Shown here: one piece after another, positions 8,620 to 16,179 of the stretch
Layout: the number at the start of each line of letters is the position of its first letter
How positions within the stretch are numbered: the first letter of the stretch is position 1
DNA from: Blastocystis hominis
Taxonomy: Eukaryota > Sar > Bigyra > Opalinata > Blastocystidae
Assembly: GCF_000151665.1 (NCBI RefSeq)
Contig: NW_013171816.1
Coordinates: 5,001-69,000, forward strand
Reading direction: 5' to 3'
DNA: 64,000 nucleotides
Notes under the pieces: model-generated
What the model saw: the letters and a program-made list of their open reading frames with translations, nothing else
Told to the model about the DNA's origin: nothing
Database searches by the model: none
Made by a program: the position numbers and the translations under genes

Positions 8620-9315
8620 TTCTACAATCGTGACTTGGAAGTTCGAGTATAAGTGCGAGATAGTTGTATCACCGCTGCGTGTCACAACGAGCGATAGTGC
8701 GCCATCCTTTGTCGGTGTAACAATCGATGTGCCAGACACATTCATTGTTGGGGTTGGGTTGTCAAGTGTTGTCTTCAGCAACGTTGCTTGAGACGTAGTG
8801 ATTACCAAGGTCGGCGTGTCTGTAAAGCCTACGAATGCCTGTTCGTAGTCACCACACTTGAGACTCAAATCGATCGTGACCAGATACTTGCTGTTCGAAG
8901 ATAACATGAGCCCTTCCGTCAAGTTCGAATTGTCTGATCCGAGATACTCGGACACGACACTGTGACCGCTGCCTGACCAGGTGTACGTGAACGTCTTGGA
9001 GAGCTTGGCAGGCGGTGTTGAAAAGGACACACCACTGCTAGATACATTCAAGACGTACGATCCTGCTGTGGACGGTAAGGTCAACTTGCTCACACCCGCT
9101 CCATCGTTGATCACGATACACCGCTCCGTGCTAGTGCAGCCGAGGATGTCCTGGTAGATGGTAGAGGCGTCAAGGACGCTCGTCGTGGGTACTTCATTAT
9201 TTGTTTCCTTCTTGAATACAAAATAACCAGAAGAAACACCCATTGCAGGTACGGTTACTACCATATGCAGTATTATCCTTGAAAGCAATGAGACACATGT
9301 TTGTCGATTGTACAC
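8614..9315 (-). pseudogene. fibre-like repeat protein, C-terminal part after a frameshift
   Basis: This frame continues the gene that starts at 9925. Its first residues up to about position 9270 are not expected to be used. From there it resumes the same repeat module: TVPA..SSGYFVF, DASTIYQDILG..CIVINDGA, and LTLPSTAGSYVLN..GVSF. It ends in a beta-rich domain of about 130 residues (TYTWSGSGHSVVSEYLG to QVTIVEL). Repeats of this LP..SG.YVL kind are common in phage and viral fibres, which suggests a virion spike role. It may be an inactive gene, a programmed frameshift or a sequence error. Confidence 0.65.
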
Positions 9316-9925
9316 CGAGGGTATCGTGGAATAGAGTTGAGGCGTTCAATGTCTCGAATGTGTACTGAATTCCGAAAGCCCCAGCCTCTACTCCTTTCAG
9401 GATGTACGTCCCGGACTGATCTGGCAGGAACAGATTTGTACGAGTGCTCGTTGTCGAGTTCCAGTTGGCAATCGCGTACTTGTTCGACGTGTTGCCGAGA
9501 CCGATAGCCGTGTTGATCGTAGTTGCATCAATTGTCGAGAATGAAGGTACGCCATTCTCGTCCATGTTCAGCACGTACTTGCCGCTACTAGGCAGATCGA
9601 GCTCTCCGAATGTGCTATTGCTGGTAAAGTATGGAATCGTACCTTGAGTGGCAATGGTGATCGCCTGGCTGTTGCTGTCTTTGAAGTACGAGTTGTCGAG
9701 CGTGGTGAACTCTTCAGGCTGCTCAGGTACTACAGTGCCCGCGTCCGTCCATGTGAGGAGACCATTGTCTCCCTTGGTGAGTACGTAGTTTCCATTGGAC
9801 GCAGGAAGACTGAATGTGTCGAATGAGCCGTCCGAGTAGTACTGGAGACCATTCGTCATCTCCTTGCGTTTGAACACTCCATTCTGGAGATAGACTAGTT
9901 TCTCAGGTTGTGTTGGTGTTGCCAT
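9197..9925 (-). CDS. fibre-like repeat protein, N-terminal part
   Basis: The frame opens at AGTAAATGGC and shows three copies of a module of about 60 residues with the core LP.S.G.YVL....G...F (for example LPASNGNYVLTKGDNG and LPSSGKYVLNMDENG), joined by DATTI..LG segments. The match stops at about 9255-9275, after FKDNTAYG. There the reading frame of the module moves to the frame ending at 8614, and the remaining residues here turn Cys/Trp-rich and unlike the module. The gene is divergent from the capsid candidate at 9969, sharing a 43-bp promoter region. Confidence 0.7.
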   Translation of the reverse strand: MATPTQPEKLVYLQNGVFKRKEMTNGLQYYSDGSFDTFSLPASNGNYVLTKGDNGLLTWTDAGTVVPEQPEEFTTLDNSYFKDSNSQAITIATQGTIPYFTSNSTFGELDLPSSGKYVLNMDENGVPSFSTIDATTINTAIGLGNTSNKYAIANWNSTTSTRTNLFLPDQSGTYILKGVEAGAFGIQYTFETLNASTLFHDTLGVQSTNMCLIAFKDNTAYGSNRTCNGCFFWLFCIQEGNK

Positions 9926-9968
9926 TTACTATGGAGGAGAGAAAACAGTTTTTTCCTCGTAGTAATAA

Positions 9969-11270
9969 ATGGCTACTACAATTCCTCCTGTGCATAACTA
10001 CGAATCGCAGATTGTGTTCAGCAATCAGTACAATAACATCAAGTCGACCGATGTGATCAATTGGACGATCGCACCATCCGGTGATGACGTGTACTTCAAT
10101 CTGTACAAGTCTCGAATGACGTTCAAGCTCAAGATCACCGGGTTGACAAATAATGCTAGCAGTTCACCCAAGGATATCTATGTCCCGGTGAAGAAGAACA
10201 TGTCAGGCATTGTGAACAACACGAAGGTCACGTACACCTATTGGAATGGTGAGAACTTGGCGTCCTTGCCTCTGAGTGCAGACAATGAGAACATCGGTCA
10301 GATTCGGTCTCTGTTGAATGCACTCACAGACAACAAGAACACCCATACGGTAAACGAAGGTCTGAAGGAGCTGTCCTACATCTACTACGATGCATTGGAC
10401 TACGATACAACCGATAAAACCGCGAGAGCCGCAGCTCTCACAGGTCGACCCTATGACGGTAAGTTGTTCTACAACATGCTCAAGTTCGTACAACCACCTG
10501 GTAAGACTTATGCAATCACGACGATCAATGTGAACTTTGCGGACATCTTTGAAGGATGTTCTCAGGAACGATTCATCAATCTCACGCAGATGGATGCTCA
10601 GATCTATCCCACGAATGACGATGCATTCTTCTACATCAATGACAAGAAGATCCAGATCGCAACGACCCCGGATGGCACACCCGCCGACACGGCTTTCGAA
10701 GGTGTGTTCTTCGATACGTGTACGCTATGGTATCACAGCTACAAGACGAGCGATGATTCCACATTCGATCCTGAGGACACGCAGTTGGTGAAGAACCAGA
10801 TCATGACCAAGACGTTCAATGTTCTTCCTGGCGGTAACGATAGTAAAACTTTCATCGATGATCGTGTGTTGGTCAACTTCCCCGTTAAAATGATGTTCAT
10901 GATGTTCACGGATAAAAATGGTGATTTCTCATCACTCAAAGATATTCGGATTAGTCGGATCTCATTGAACATCGCTGGTGAACAGAAGCGCATCATCAAT
11001 GTGGACAACACGAATACACCTGATGGTATTGATCACACGTTCTTCGAATGGATGGACTATCTTTGCAATAGTCGTTCCGACGAATACGACACGTTGTTGA
11101 CGTACAAGACATGGTTGAAACAGTTCCGCATCTTTGCCTTCCCGTTAGCCGAGTGGTTCCCAATGCGTGCATCGAATCAGATCCAGTTCGAAATCGATTT
11201 TGAGGAAAAACATACAGTTTCTTTCCAGATGCACCTCATCATGATCCGTGCCAATACGGTGGGAGCGTAA
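9969..11270 (+). CDS. candidate major capsid protein (double jelly-roll type)
   Basis: The 433 residues are rich in beta-prone stretches from end to end, have no signal peptide and no membrane segment. The gene lies two genes before the packaging ATPase, the usual place of the Polinton capsid gene. The N-terminus (YESQIVFSNQYNNIKSTDV) and C-terminus (SNQIQFEIDFEEKHTVSFQMHLIMIRANTV) look like first and last jelly-roll strands. The protein is somewhat short for a double jelly-roll capsid, and no diagnostic motif exists. A structure prediction would settle it. It starts in AATAAATGG and has no hairpin insert, which fits strong constraint. Confidence 0.55.
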   Translation: MATTIPPVHNYESQIVFSNQYNNIKSTDVINWTIAPSGDDVYFNLYKSRMTFKLKITGLTNNASSSPKDIYVPVKKNMSGIVNNTKVTYTYWNGENLASLPLSADNENIGQIRSLLNALTDNKNTHTVNEGLKELSYIYYDALDYDTTDKTARAAALTGRPYDGKLFYNMLKFVQPPGKTYAITTINVNFADIFEGCSQERFINLTQMDAQIYPTNDDAFFYINDKKIQIATTPDGTPADTAFEGVFFDTCTLWYHSYKTSDDSTFDPEDTQLVKNQIMTKTFNVLPGGNDSKTFIDDRVLVNFPVKMMFMMFTDKNGDFSSLKDIRISRISLNIAGEQKRIINVDNTNTPDGIDHTFFEWMDYLCNSRSDEYDTLLTYKTWLKQFRIFAFPLAEWFPMRASNQIQFEIDFEEKHTVSFQMHLIMIRANTVGA

Positions 11271-11318
11271 GGCTAACTAATATCACTTAAAGATTTCAAT
11301 AAATAAATATAAATAGAT

Positions 11319-11864
11319 ATGAGCAACAAGATTCAGGTTTTCGATCTTTCCAATGCTTCTAACATTTCTCTCACTTCGAATGGATTCAAGAAAGAAGGCG
11401 AATCGGCTAAGTATGTATGCAAGATCACCGATGCTACCATTGTTTTCGTGGGTGACAACTCGAAGTTCGAAACAGACAAGAAGAAACTGTTCAACACTTT
11501 CTCCATCACACTGCCCAAGGAGCAATCGGAAGTGTTCAAAAGAATCCTCGATGAGACGAAGAGAGAGAATCAGCCGTGGAGCGAATACGATGGCGAGATC
11601 CAGTTCAAAGTGAAATTGAGTCCGAACACGAAGATCGTGAATAACGACAAGAAACCGATCAAAATCGATCTACGAAATGTGCCATGTACTGATCTTCGCG
11701 AATACAAGGATGCAACGATCGATCTTGTGGTAACCGGGGAGAGCAAGGAGTTCATGAAGGAAGATAAGGACGGCAAAAACACCGAGTTCTCGTACACAAC
11801 TCTCACAGCAACGCAAATCACAATCAAGGATAAGAATAGTGTCTTCGATTGCGATTTCCTGTAA
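11319..11864 (+). CDS. unknown protein between capsid candidate and ATPase
   Basis: 181 residues, Lys- and Asp-rich, with alternating short strands (TFSITLPKEQ, IQFKVKLSPNTKI, ATIDLVVTGESKEF). The pattern would fit an OB-fold single-stranded-DNA-binding protein. A small single jelly-roll penton protein is the alternative suggested by its place next to the capsid gene. No motif decides between them. The stop codon is followed immediately by the ATG of the next gene (TAAATGG). Confidence 0.55.
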   Translation: MSNKIQVFDLSNASNISLTSNGFKKEGESAKYVCKITDATIVFVGDNSKFETDKKKLFNTFSITLPKEQSEVFKRILDETKRENQPWSEYDGEIQFKVKLSPNTKIVNNDKKPIKIDLRNVPCTDLREYKDATIDLVVTGESKEFMKEDKDGKNTEFSYTTLTATQITIKDKNSVFDCDFL

Positions 11865-12068
11865 ATGGCTACCGTGGTTGCTGTGACTACCTTTTTCACT
11901 TTGGCTATCATGGTCACCGTGGCTGTCGTGGTTGCCGTGGTTGCCTCCATGAATAAATGGAAGAATCCCCATACATTCGGGGGCGACAAAGTCGCCCCGG
12001 GGTTGTCGAAGACAACCCCATTATCCCCAACATTGATACAACATTGCTCGCTATCAAGAACCGAATAA
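11865..12068 (+). CDS. small single-span membrane protein
   Basis: 67 residues beginning exactly after the previous stop in TGTAAATGG. Residues 3-29 are a strong transmembrane helix made of Val, Ala, Thr and Ile. The C-terminal part lies on the hairpin pair 11979-12020 and overlaps the ATPase gene in another frame, so the original end may have been earlier. Polintons often encode small membrane proteins of unknown role. Confidence 0.55.
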   Translation: MATVVAVTTFFTLAIMVTVAVVVAVVASMNKWKNPHTFGGDKVAPGLSKTTPLSPTLIQHCSLSRTE

Positions 12069-13390
12069 GACGATTTAACCATCGATGTCCGTATAACAAC
12101 AAACGATTGACGAGAAGAACAGAAAATACGCTCAATCAAGCCGAAGTAATGCAGGATACCATCAAACAACGGATGGAGAATGAAACCGATGAAGAGAAGA
12201 GCAAGCAATATGCCAAAATACTGCGAGAACTAGCCGACTACATCCAACCAGAGCAGACCATTGACGAGCAATTGCAGGATCTTCGACAGAACAAGGAAAG
12301 CATGGGTATTATGAAGTTCGACTGGGAACTTGATTGCCAGGACACATTCCTCAATCAATTCACACTCATCATTGCTCCTTCCAAGTCGGGTAAGTCGTTC
12401 CTCATCAATCAGTTGTGCTACGAGATACCTCATTCGTTCGACAAGATCTGCTTCTTCATGGGAAAGGTCAGCTATGAAAACAAGTGTCCACAAGTGCTCA
12501 AACATGTCGCCAACAAAGCAGGCATCAAGACACAATGGATCAACACTGACAACGAAGTACGTCCTGACTTTACCGATAGTGAGGACGTCGCGTACAAACA
12601 ATTGAATGACGATGGATCAAGTGTGGCGATCTACAATGACACCACATACCCCTCGATCTACATCTTCGACGACTTGTACACGAAGCCGAACGATCATTGG
12701 GTAGTGAACTTCATGGACACCATGGCTTGCATGAGTCGACATCGAAAGACCAGTTGCTTCATTGCATTCCAAGGATTCTCTCGATTGAGCAACAAGATTC
12801 TGGATAACGCCACTCGAATCTTCTTGTACTATGACATCCTTGGACGAGAGGATTTGTGGCGCAAAATGAAGATACCACCACCGAGTAATCTATCCGAGGT
12901 ACTTCGTGATATCCAGATGGGCATGCACACACGATGGTACTACCTGGACGACGATTCGCTGGTCGAGTACGTCCCATACGAGCTGAGTAGCAAACAACAA
13001 GCAATCAACAAGATGCGATCGAAGTTACCGAAGGCATTGAGTGATGAACGAAAACGCAAAGAAGTGGAAGAGAAGCAACGACAAGTACAGCAACTCGAAG
13101 AAGAATTAGGACGCACGAAGCAGACCACGCAAACCAAAGTGAATAAGGCACGCACTTACAATCTCTTGGACATCAAAGAGGCCGTTGAAATCAAACCACA
13201 GGACTACAGTAAATCCATCAACACCAAGGAATTCCAGTTCGTACAGAAACCGAGAGATGGAACACAGAACTGGGAGGTAGGGGGAGCGAAGCTCCCCAAG
13301 GAAGCTACACTTCCCAAGGCTCCGAGTGATAGAGTTACCCCAAAGCAGAAGAAAGGCAAAGGACTGCGTTCCAAGTACGACTTGACATAG
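11957..13390 (+). CDS. genome-packaging ATPase (FtsK/HerA, A32-like)
   Basis: It pumps the element DNA into the capsid. Walker A is IIAPSKSGKSFLI (about residue 140) and Walker B is SIYIFDDLY (about residue 234). The C-terminal third has a charged coiled coil (about 355-395). The start used is the AATAAATGG at 11957; residues 7-22 are hairpin-derived (RGRQSRPGVVEDN). Residues 437-455 are another hairpin-derived stretch (GGAKLPKEATLPKAP). The gene is co-directional with, and overlaps, the membrane protein gene. At 477 residues it is longer than typical A32 ATPases because of the N- and C-terminal extensions. Confidence 0.93.
   Translation: MEESPYIRGRQSRPGVVEDNPIIPNIDTTLLAIKNRIRRFNHRCPYNNKRLTRRTENTLNQAEVMQDTIKQRMENETDEEKSKQYAKILRELADYIQPEQTIDEQLQDLRQNKESMGIMKFDWELDCQDTFLNQFTLIIAPSKSGKSFLINQLCYEIPHSFDKICFFMGKVSYENKCPQVLKHVANKAGIKTQWINTDNEVRPDFTDSEDVAYKQLNDDGSSVAIYNDTTYPSIYIFDDLYTKPNDHWVVNFMDTMACMSRHRKTSCFIAFQGFSRLSNKILDNATRIFLYYDILGREDLWRKMKIPPPSNLSEVLRDIQMGMHTRWYYLDDDSLVEYVPYELSSKQQAINKMRSKLPKALSDERKRKEVEEKQRQVQQLEEELGRTKQTTQTKVNKARTYNLLDIKEAVEIKPQDYSKSINTKEFQFVQKPRDGTQNWEVGGAKLPKEATLPKAPSDRVTPKQKKGKGLRSKYDLT
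11979..12020. repeat. double hairpin in two overlapping genes
   Basis: GGGGGCGAC-AAA-GTCGCCCC abuts GGGGTTGTC-GAA-GACAACCCC. It is read by the end of the small membrane protein and, in another frame, by the start of the ATPase. Confidence 0.87.
13281..13316. repeat. hairpin pair in the ATPase C-terminus
   Basis: GGGGAGC-GAA-GCTCCCC is followed by a decayed GGAAG-CTACA-CTTCC. Both are read in frame near the end of the ATPase. Confidence 0.7.
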
Positions 13391-13532
13391 GGAGGAAGCT
13401 ACGCTTCCTCCCGGGGACACGCAGTGTCCCCTCCTTAACCGTGATGTCCAAAGAGGGAGGAAGCTTCGCTTCCTCCCGGGAGACCATCGGCCTCCCCAAA
13501 GTAAAAAAAAAATCGACCATGTTTACTTTGGG
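13390..13532. terminator. hairpin array between convergent ATPase and KilA-N genes
   Basis: Two double hairpins (13390-13431 and 13455-13497) fill the gap: GGGAGGAAGC-TAC-GCTTCCTCCC with GGGGACAC-GCA-GTGTCCCC, then GGGAGGAAGC-TTC-GCTTCCTCCC with a degenerate partner. They are followed by CCCCAAAGTAAA, an A-run, and the inverted copy TTTACTTTGGG at 13520-13530. The layout would end transcripts from both sides. This role is inferred. Confidence 0.55.
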
Positions 13533-14459
13533 CTAACCATCCAAGTCACTTCGCCAACCAAGGCCAACACGAGCCTGCTTTGCTTCTTTCTCTATTTCTG
13601 GAATAATGTCAAATCTCTCTTTTTCCCATACATCCATTGGAATCGTATAATGAGTCTTACGTACCTTTTTCCCACCATACTTCTTACACAAGTCTAAAAG
13701 GTTTTTATCGATCTCGTCTTTGAACGTGAAACCATTTGGTATGTCTTTCACTCTATACACACATACACGTCCCTCTCTATCCATTTTGGAACATGTACTC
13801 TTCCATTTATCTGATTTAACATGTTGTGAATAGATGTGCACATTATCATCATTTTCAACGATAATGTACGTTATGAAAAAGTACCATTGTTGGCCTACTT
13901 TATTTGGCACACGGCGATCCTTCAATTCCTTGTTCTCATGGGTCAGCTCTTCATTCGCACGTCTCAGCTCTTCGTTTGCCTTTCGAAGGTAGTCATTGTC
14001 CTCCTGTCGAAGACGTGTTAGGAATCTAAGCACATCGCAGGCAAATGCAGGATCGGCCCACATGAGGCATGCGTGAAGTAGCTCTTCGCAGATGATGTAA
14101 CCCTTGTTTGCACCGACAGACGATGATGTCGTGATGTATTGAATCACGTCGCAAATGTCAAACTTGTCGTTTTGACCCTCGTTTGACAGTAGGCTCAGAT
14201 CTGAGCCTACTGTAGATTGACCGTTTTTGGCACTATTTTCACCTTCAGACCGTAGGCTGGAATTCCAGCCTACGCTTTTTGCCATATGTTCGATCAGTTC
14301 TTGGGTCTGCTTGTTTTGTAGGTAATTCTTGAATAGCTTGTTTGTACCGTGCTTCTCGTTGTACTGTCTCAACAGATCAGAGACAAGGTACATGCGAATA
14401 CCATTATCAAGGCACATACGAATCTTGTAGTCGTAGAAGTCAATCTCTTCGAATTTCAT
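13533..14459 (-). CDS. KilA-N domain protein with coiled coil
   Basis: 308 residues. The N-terminal domain (YLVSDLLRQYNEKHGTNKLF.. to ..IICEELLHACLMWADPAFACDVLRFL) matches the viral KilA-N DNA-binding fold. A charged coiled coil (about 160-185, RKANEELRRANEELTHENKEL) follows, then a C-terminal domain as in other viral KilA-N proteins (QQWYFFITYIIVENDDNVHIYSQHVKSDKWK). The KilA-N domain is split by a linker of about 40 residues holding two perfect palindromes. Such proteins are common in large DNA viruses, are probably regulatory, and are not core Polinton genes. The start lies in ATAGAAATG. Confidence 0.85.
   Translation of the reverse strand: MKFEEIDFYDYKIRMCLDNGIRMYLVSDLLRQYNEKHGTNKLFKNYLQNKQTQELIEHMAKSVGWNSSLRSEGENSAKNGQSTVGSDLSLLSNEGQNDKFDICDVIQYITTSSSVGANKGYIICEELLHACLMWADPAFACDVLRFLTRLRQEDNDYLRKANEELRRANEELTHENKELKDRRVPNKVGQQWYFFITYIIVENDDNVHIYSQHVKSDKWKSTCSKMDREGRVCVYRVKDIPNGFTFKDEIDKNLLDLCKKYGGKKVRKTHYTIPMDVWEKERFDIIPEIEKEAKQARVGLGWRSDLDG
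14186..14274. repeat. two loopless palindromes in the KilA-N linker
   Basis: 14186-14213 is a perfect 28-bp palindrome with an AGATCT centre, and 14251-14274 a perfect 24-bp palindrome with a GAATTC centre. Both have GTAGGCT..AGCCTAC arms. They differ from the GGGG/CCCC hairpin family. Confidence 0.9.
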
Positions 14460-14544
14460 TTCTATTTGTATTTATGTATTGAACTCTTTTAAGTACAATA
14501 GTTACAGTAGGGGACACTACGTCTTCCCCTGCTTCGCCTTCCCC

Positions 14545-15021
14545 TTACACCCTCTGGATAGCTGGGTCAACAGCGTCGTGCGTGTACAAGTGAAGGAGTG
14601 CCAGGTAGCCACAATTGTTGGCAAAGATCGACTGGTATTTCACTTTGTTCACACGGAACACACGGTTCGTACCTGTCAACGGGAAGTCATTCATCTCGCC
14701 AAAGCTGTCCTGGTAGTTCAGTGTTCCGTCGTCTTCACGGAAGCAAGAAACAAAGTGACCGAGCTTACCACCGTCTTCAAAGGGTATCCAGATGATGCAA
14801 TTCGCTGGTTCTTTGTACTCTTTGGCCAGTCTCTTGTACTTGTCCAATTCCATCACATCGAAGTCGGGTATCTCGAGTTGCTTGGCCAAGGAACGGACTT
14901 CATCGAAAGTCATTGGTTCAGCATCCACATTCATGTATCCATGCTTGTAGAGTTTACTTAGTACGGAGGAAGCTCTGCTTTGGGGCGACAAAGTCGCCCC
15001 GGCGGAACGAAGTTCCGCCAT
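14545..15021 (-). CDS. adenain-like maturation cysteine protease
   Basis: 158 residues with the catalytic set of the adenovirus/Ulp1 clan: H89 (KLGHFVSC), D105 (YQDSFG), Q130 (YQSIF) and C137 (NNCGYLALL). Polinton and adenovirus relatives cut virion precursors during maturation. The chosen start lies inside a hairpin cluster, so residues 1-15 (ELRSAGATLSPQSRA) are hairpin-derived; an ATG at 14934 (residue 30) is an alternative start. The gene is followed on the same strand by nothing for 85 bp and preceded by its likely substrate gene at 15051-16094. Confidence 0.88.
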   Translation of the reverse strand: MAELRSAGATLSPQSRASSVLSKLYKHGYMNVDAEPMTFDEVRSLAKQLEIPDFDVMELDKYKRLAKEYKEPANCIIWIPFEDGGKLGHFVSCFREDDGTLNYQDSFGEMNDFPLTGTNRVFRVNKVKYQSIFANNCGYLALLHLYTHDAVDPAIQRV

Positions 15022-15050
15022 GCTTCCTCCCGGGGCAGCGTCGCTGCCCC
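14965..15050. repeat. nested hairpin cluster upstream of the protease
   Basis: An outer GGAGGAAGC..GCTTCCTCC stem is interrupted by GGGGCGAC-AAA-GTCGCCCC and GGCGGAAC-GAA-GTTCCGCC. TGCTT borders the insert on both sides. GGGGCAGC-GTC-GCTGCCCC follows. Confidence 0.85.
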
Positions 15051-16094
15051 TCAGTACACTCTTCTTCGAATCACTGACTCGTGCATCTTGTTCTCGTTCT
15101 GTGGAAGGGCTGTGAGGATGCGATTCTTTTTTTTCGTCTGGACTTCAATTGCTTGTGTCTCGTTGTCCAGGTCAGAAATATCGTAACCAGTGCCAGCTTT
15201 GCTTTCCTTGCCCTGAATCTGGTTTGCCACATCGCTAACCGTACCCTTCGCCATGTCACCTATCACATTCGCGAGCTGCTTCACGGTGTCCGATCCTGTC
15301 TTCTGGGATACATAGTTCACACCCTTGTTGATCGCGTTGTTCGCGGCATTCGTGCCAGCATTGACCAGGATATCGGTGATGGGTTTCAACTTCTCGGCAT
15401 TGTTGTCGTACCAACCTTTGATCTTGTTCCAGGCATTCTTGAAGAACGTGCCAACACGACTGGAACCGGCGTACAAGGCTCCACCTCGGACTTCGATGTT
15501 TTTACTTTGTCGTTCGATGGCTTTCATGGTCTTCAACACGTCGTCGTAATCGCTAGGGTTGATTCCATTGAGGAACACAGCAGAAGCTCCTCCGAATTTC
15601 AGTGCACCTCCCTCCTTACCACTAATCAAACTTTTGAGACTCGAGATGATCTGTGGAGCCATCTGAATGAGCGCTGGGATGATCGTGGCAGCGATGGTAC
15701 CAAGTGCTCCGCCTTTCTTTAGTCCGGTCAGCTCGTTCATCAATTGCGCTTCATTGAATGCCAGTGCTCCAGCGGATTTAGAGTCTGTCTGACATGCACC
15801 ACCTTCCTTGAAAGCAATGGCTCCACCGGTGTCCTTGGTCGCCCCATTGAAAGCAATAGCACCAGCTGTTTTCGTGGGAGACCGATGGTCTCCCGGGGCG
15901 ATGTACATCGCCCCCTTCGTCTTACTAGCTCGTTTTGGTGTTCGCTTTCGTGATCGCTTTGATTGCACTGGTGCTTCGAGTTCCTTGTGTAGATTCAATG
16001 TCTTGCGTCGATCCACAATCGTTCCACTATCCTGTTCTCGGAAATCGGGTTCGCCATAAAAGGCAGATATATCAACAGTGAATGGAATTGCCAT
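15051..16094 (-). CDS. virion precursor with GGA repeats and amphipathic segment (pX/pVI-like)
   Basis: 347 residues. A strongly basic patch (about 45-60, KRSRKRTPKRASKTKG) is followed by at least six short repeats of the type GGAIAF, AGALAF or GGALKF. A hydrophobic helix-prone stretch (TIAATIIPALIQMAPQIISS, about 138-160) and a second Gly-rich region come next. Adenovirus-type precursors pVI and pX have similar basic and membrane-active parts released by adenain, and the protease gene is next door. The function is inferred from this composition, not from a recognised domain. A hairpin pair at 15877-15914 encodes MYIAPGDHRSP in frame. The start lies in CATAAATGG. Confidence 0.6.
   Translation of the reverse strand: MAIPFTVDISAFYGEPDFREQDSGTIVDRRKTLNLHKELEAPVQSKRSRKRTPKRASKTKGAMYIAPGDHRSPTKTAGAIAFNGATKDTGGAIAFKEGGACQTDSKSAGALAFNEAQLMNELTGLKKGGALGTIAATIIPALIQMAPQIISSLKSLISGKEGGALKFGGASAVFLNGINPSDYDDVLKTMKAIERQSKNIEVRGGALYAGSSRVGTFFKNAWNKIKGWYDNNAEKLKPITDILVNAGTNAANNAINKGVNYVSQKTGSDTVKQLANVIGDMAKGTVSDVANQIQGKESKAGTGYDISDLDNETQAIEVQTKKKNRILTALPQNENKMHESVIRRRVY
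15877..15914. repeat. double hairpin inside the GGA-repeat gene
   Basis: GGGAGACC-GAT-GGTCTCCC abuts GGGGCGAT-GTA-CATCGCCCC. Reading frame is maintained. Confidence 0.87.
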
Positions 16095-16101
16095 TTATGT
16101 A

Positions 16102-16141
16102 TGGGGAAATCGTAGATTTCCCCGGGGGCACGAAGTGCCCC
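16102..16141. repeat. intergenic double hairpin
   Basis: GGGGAAATC-GTA-GATTTCCCC abuts GGGGGCAC-GAA-GTGCCCC. It lies directly before the start of the GGA-repeat gene and is followed by ACAAAGTGAAAAG. Confidence 0.87.
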
Positions 16142-16179
16142 ATGCCTACAAAGTGAAAAGAAGATCAAAGATATATTCA

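Noticed and set aside
8614-9315. Treating the C-terminal fibre frame as an independent gene starting at 9315
   Set aside because: Its first residues are the out-of-frame reading of the upstream module, and no TAAATG-type start is present.
9969-11270. Calling the 433-residue protein a certain major capsid protein
   Set aside because: Place and composition fit, but no diagnostic motif is visible, so it is left as a candidate.
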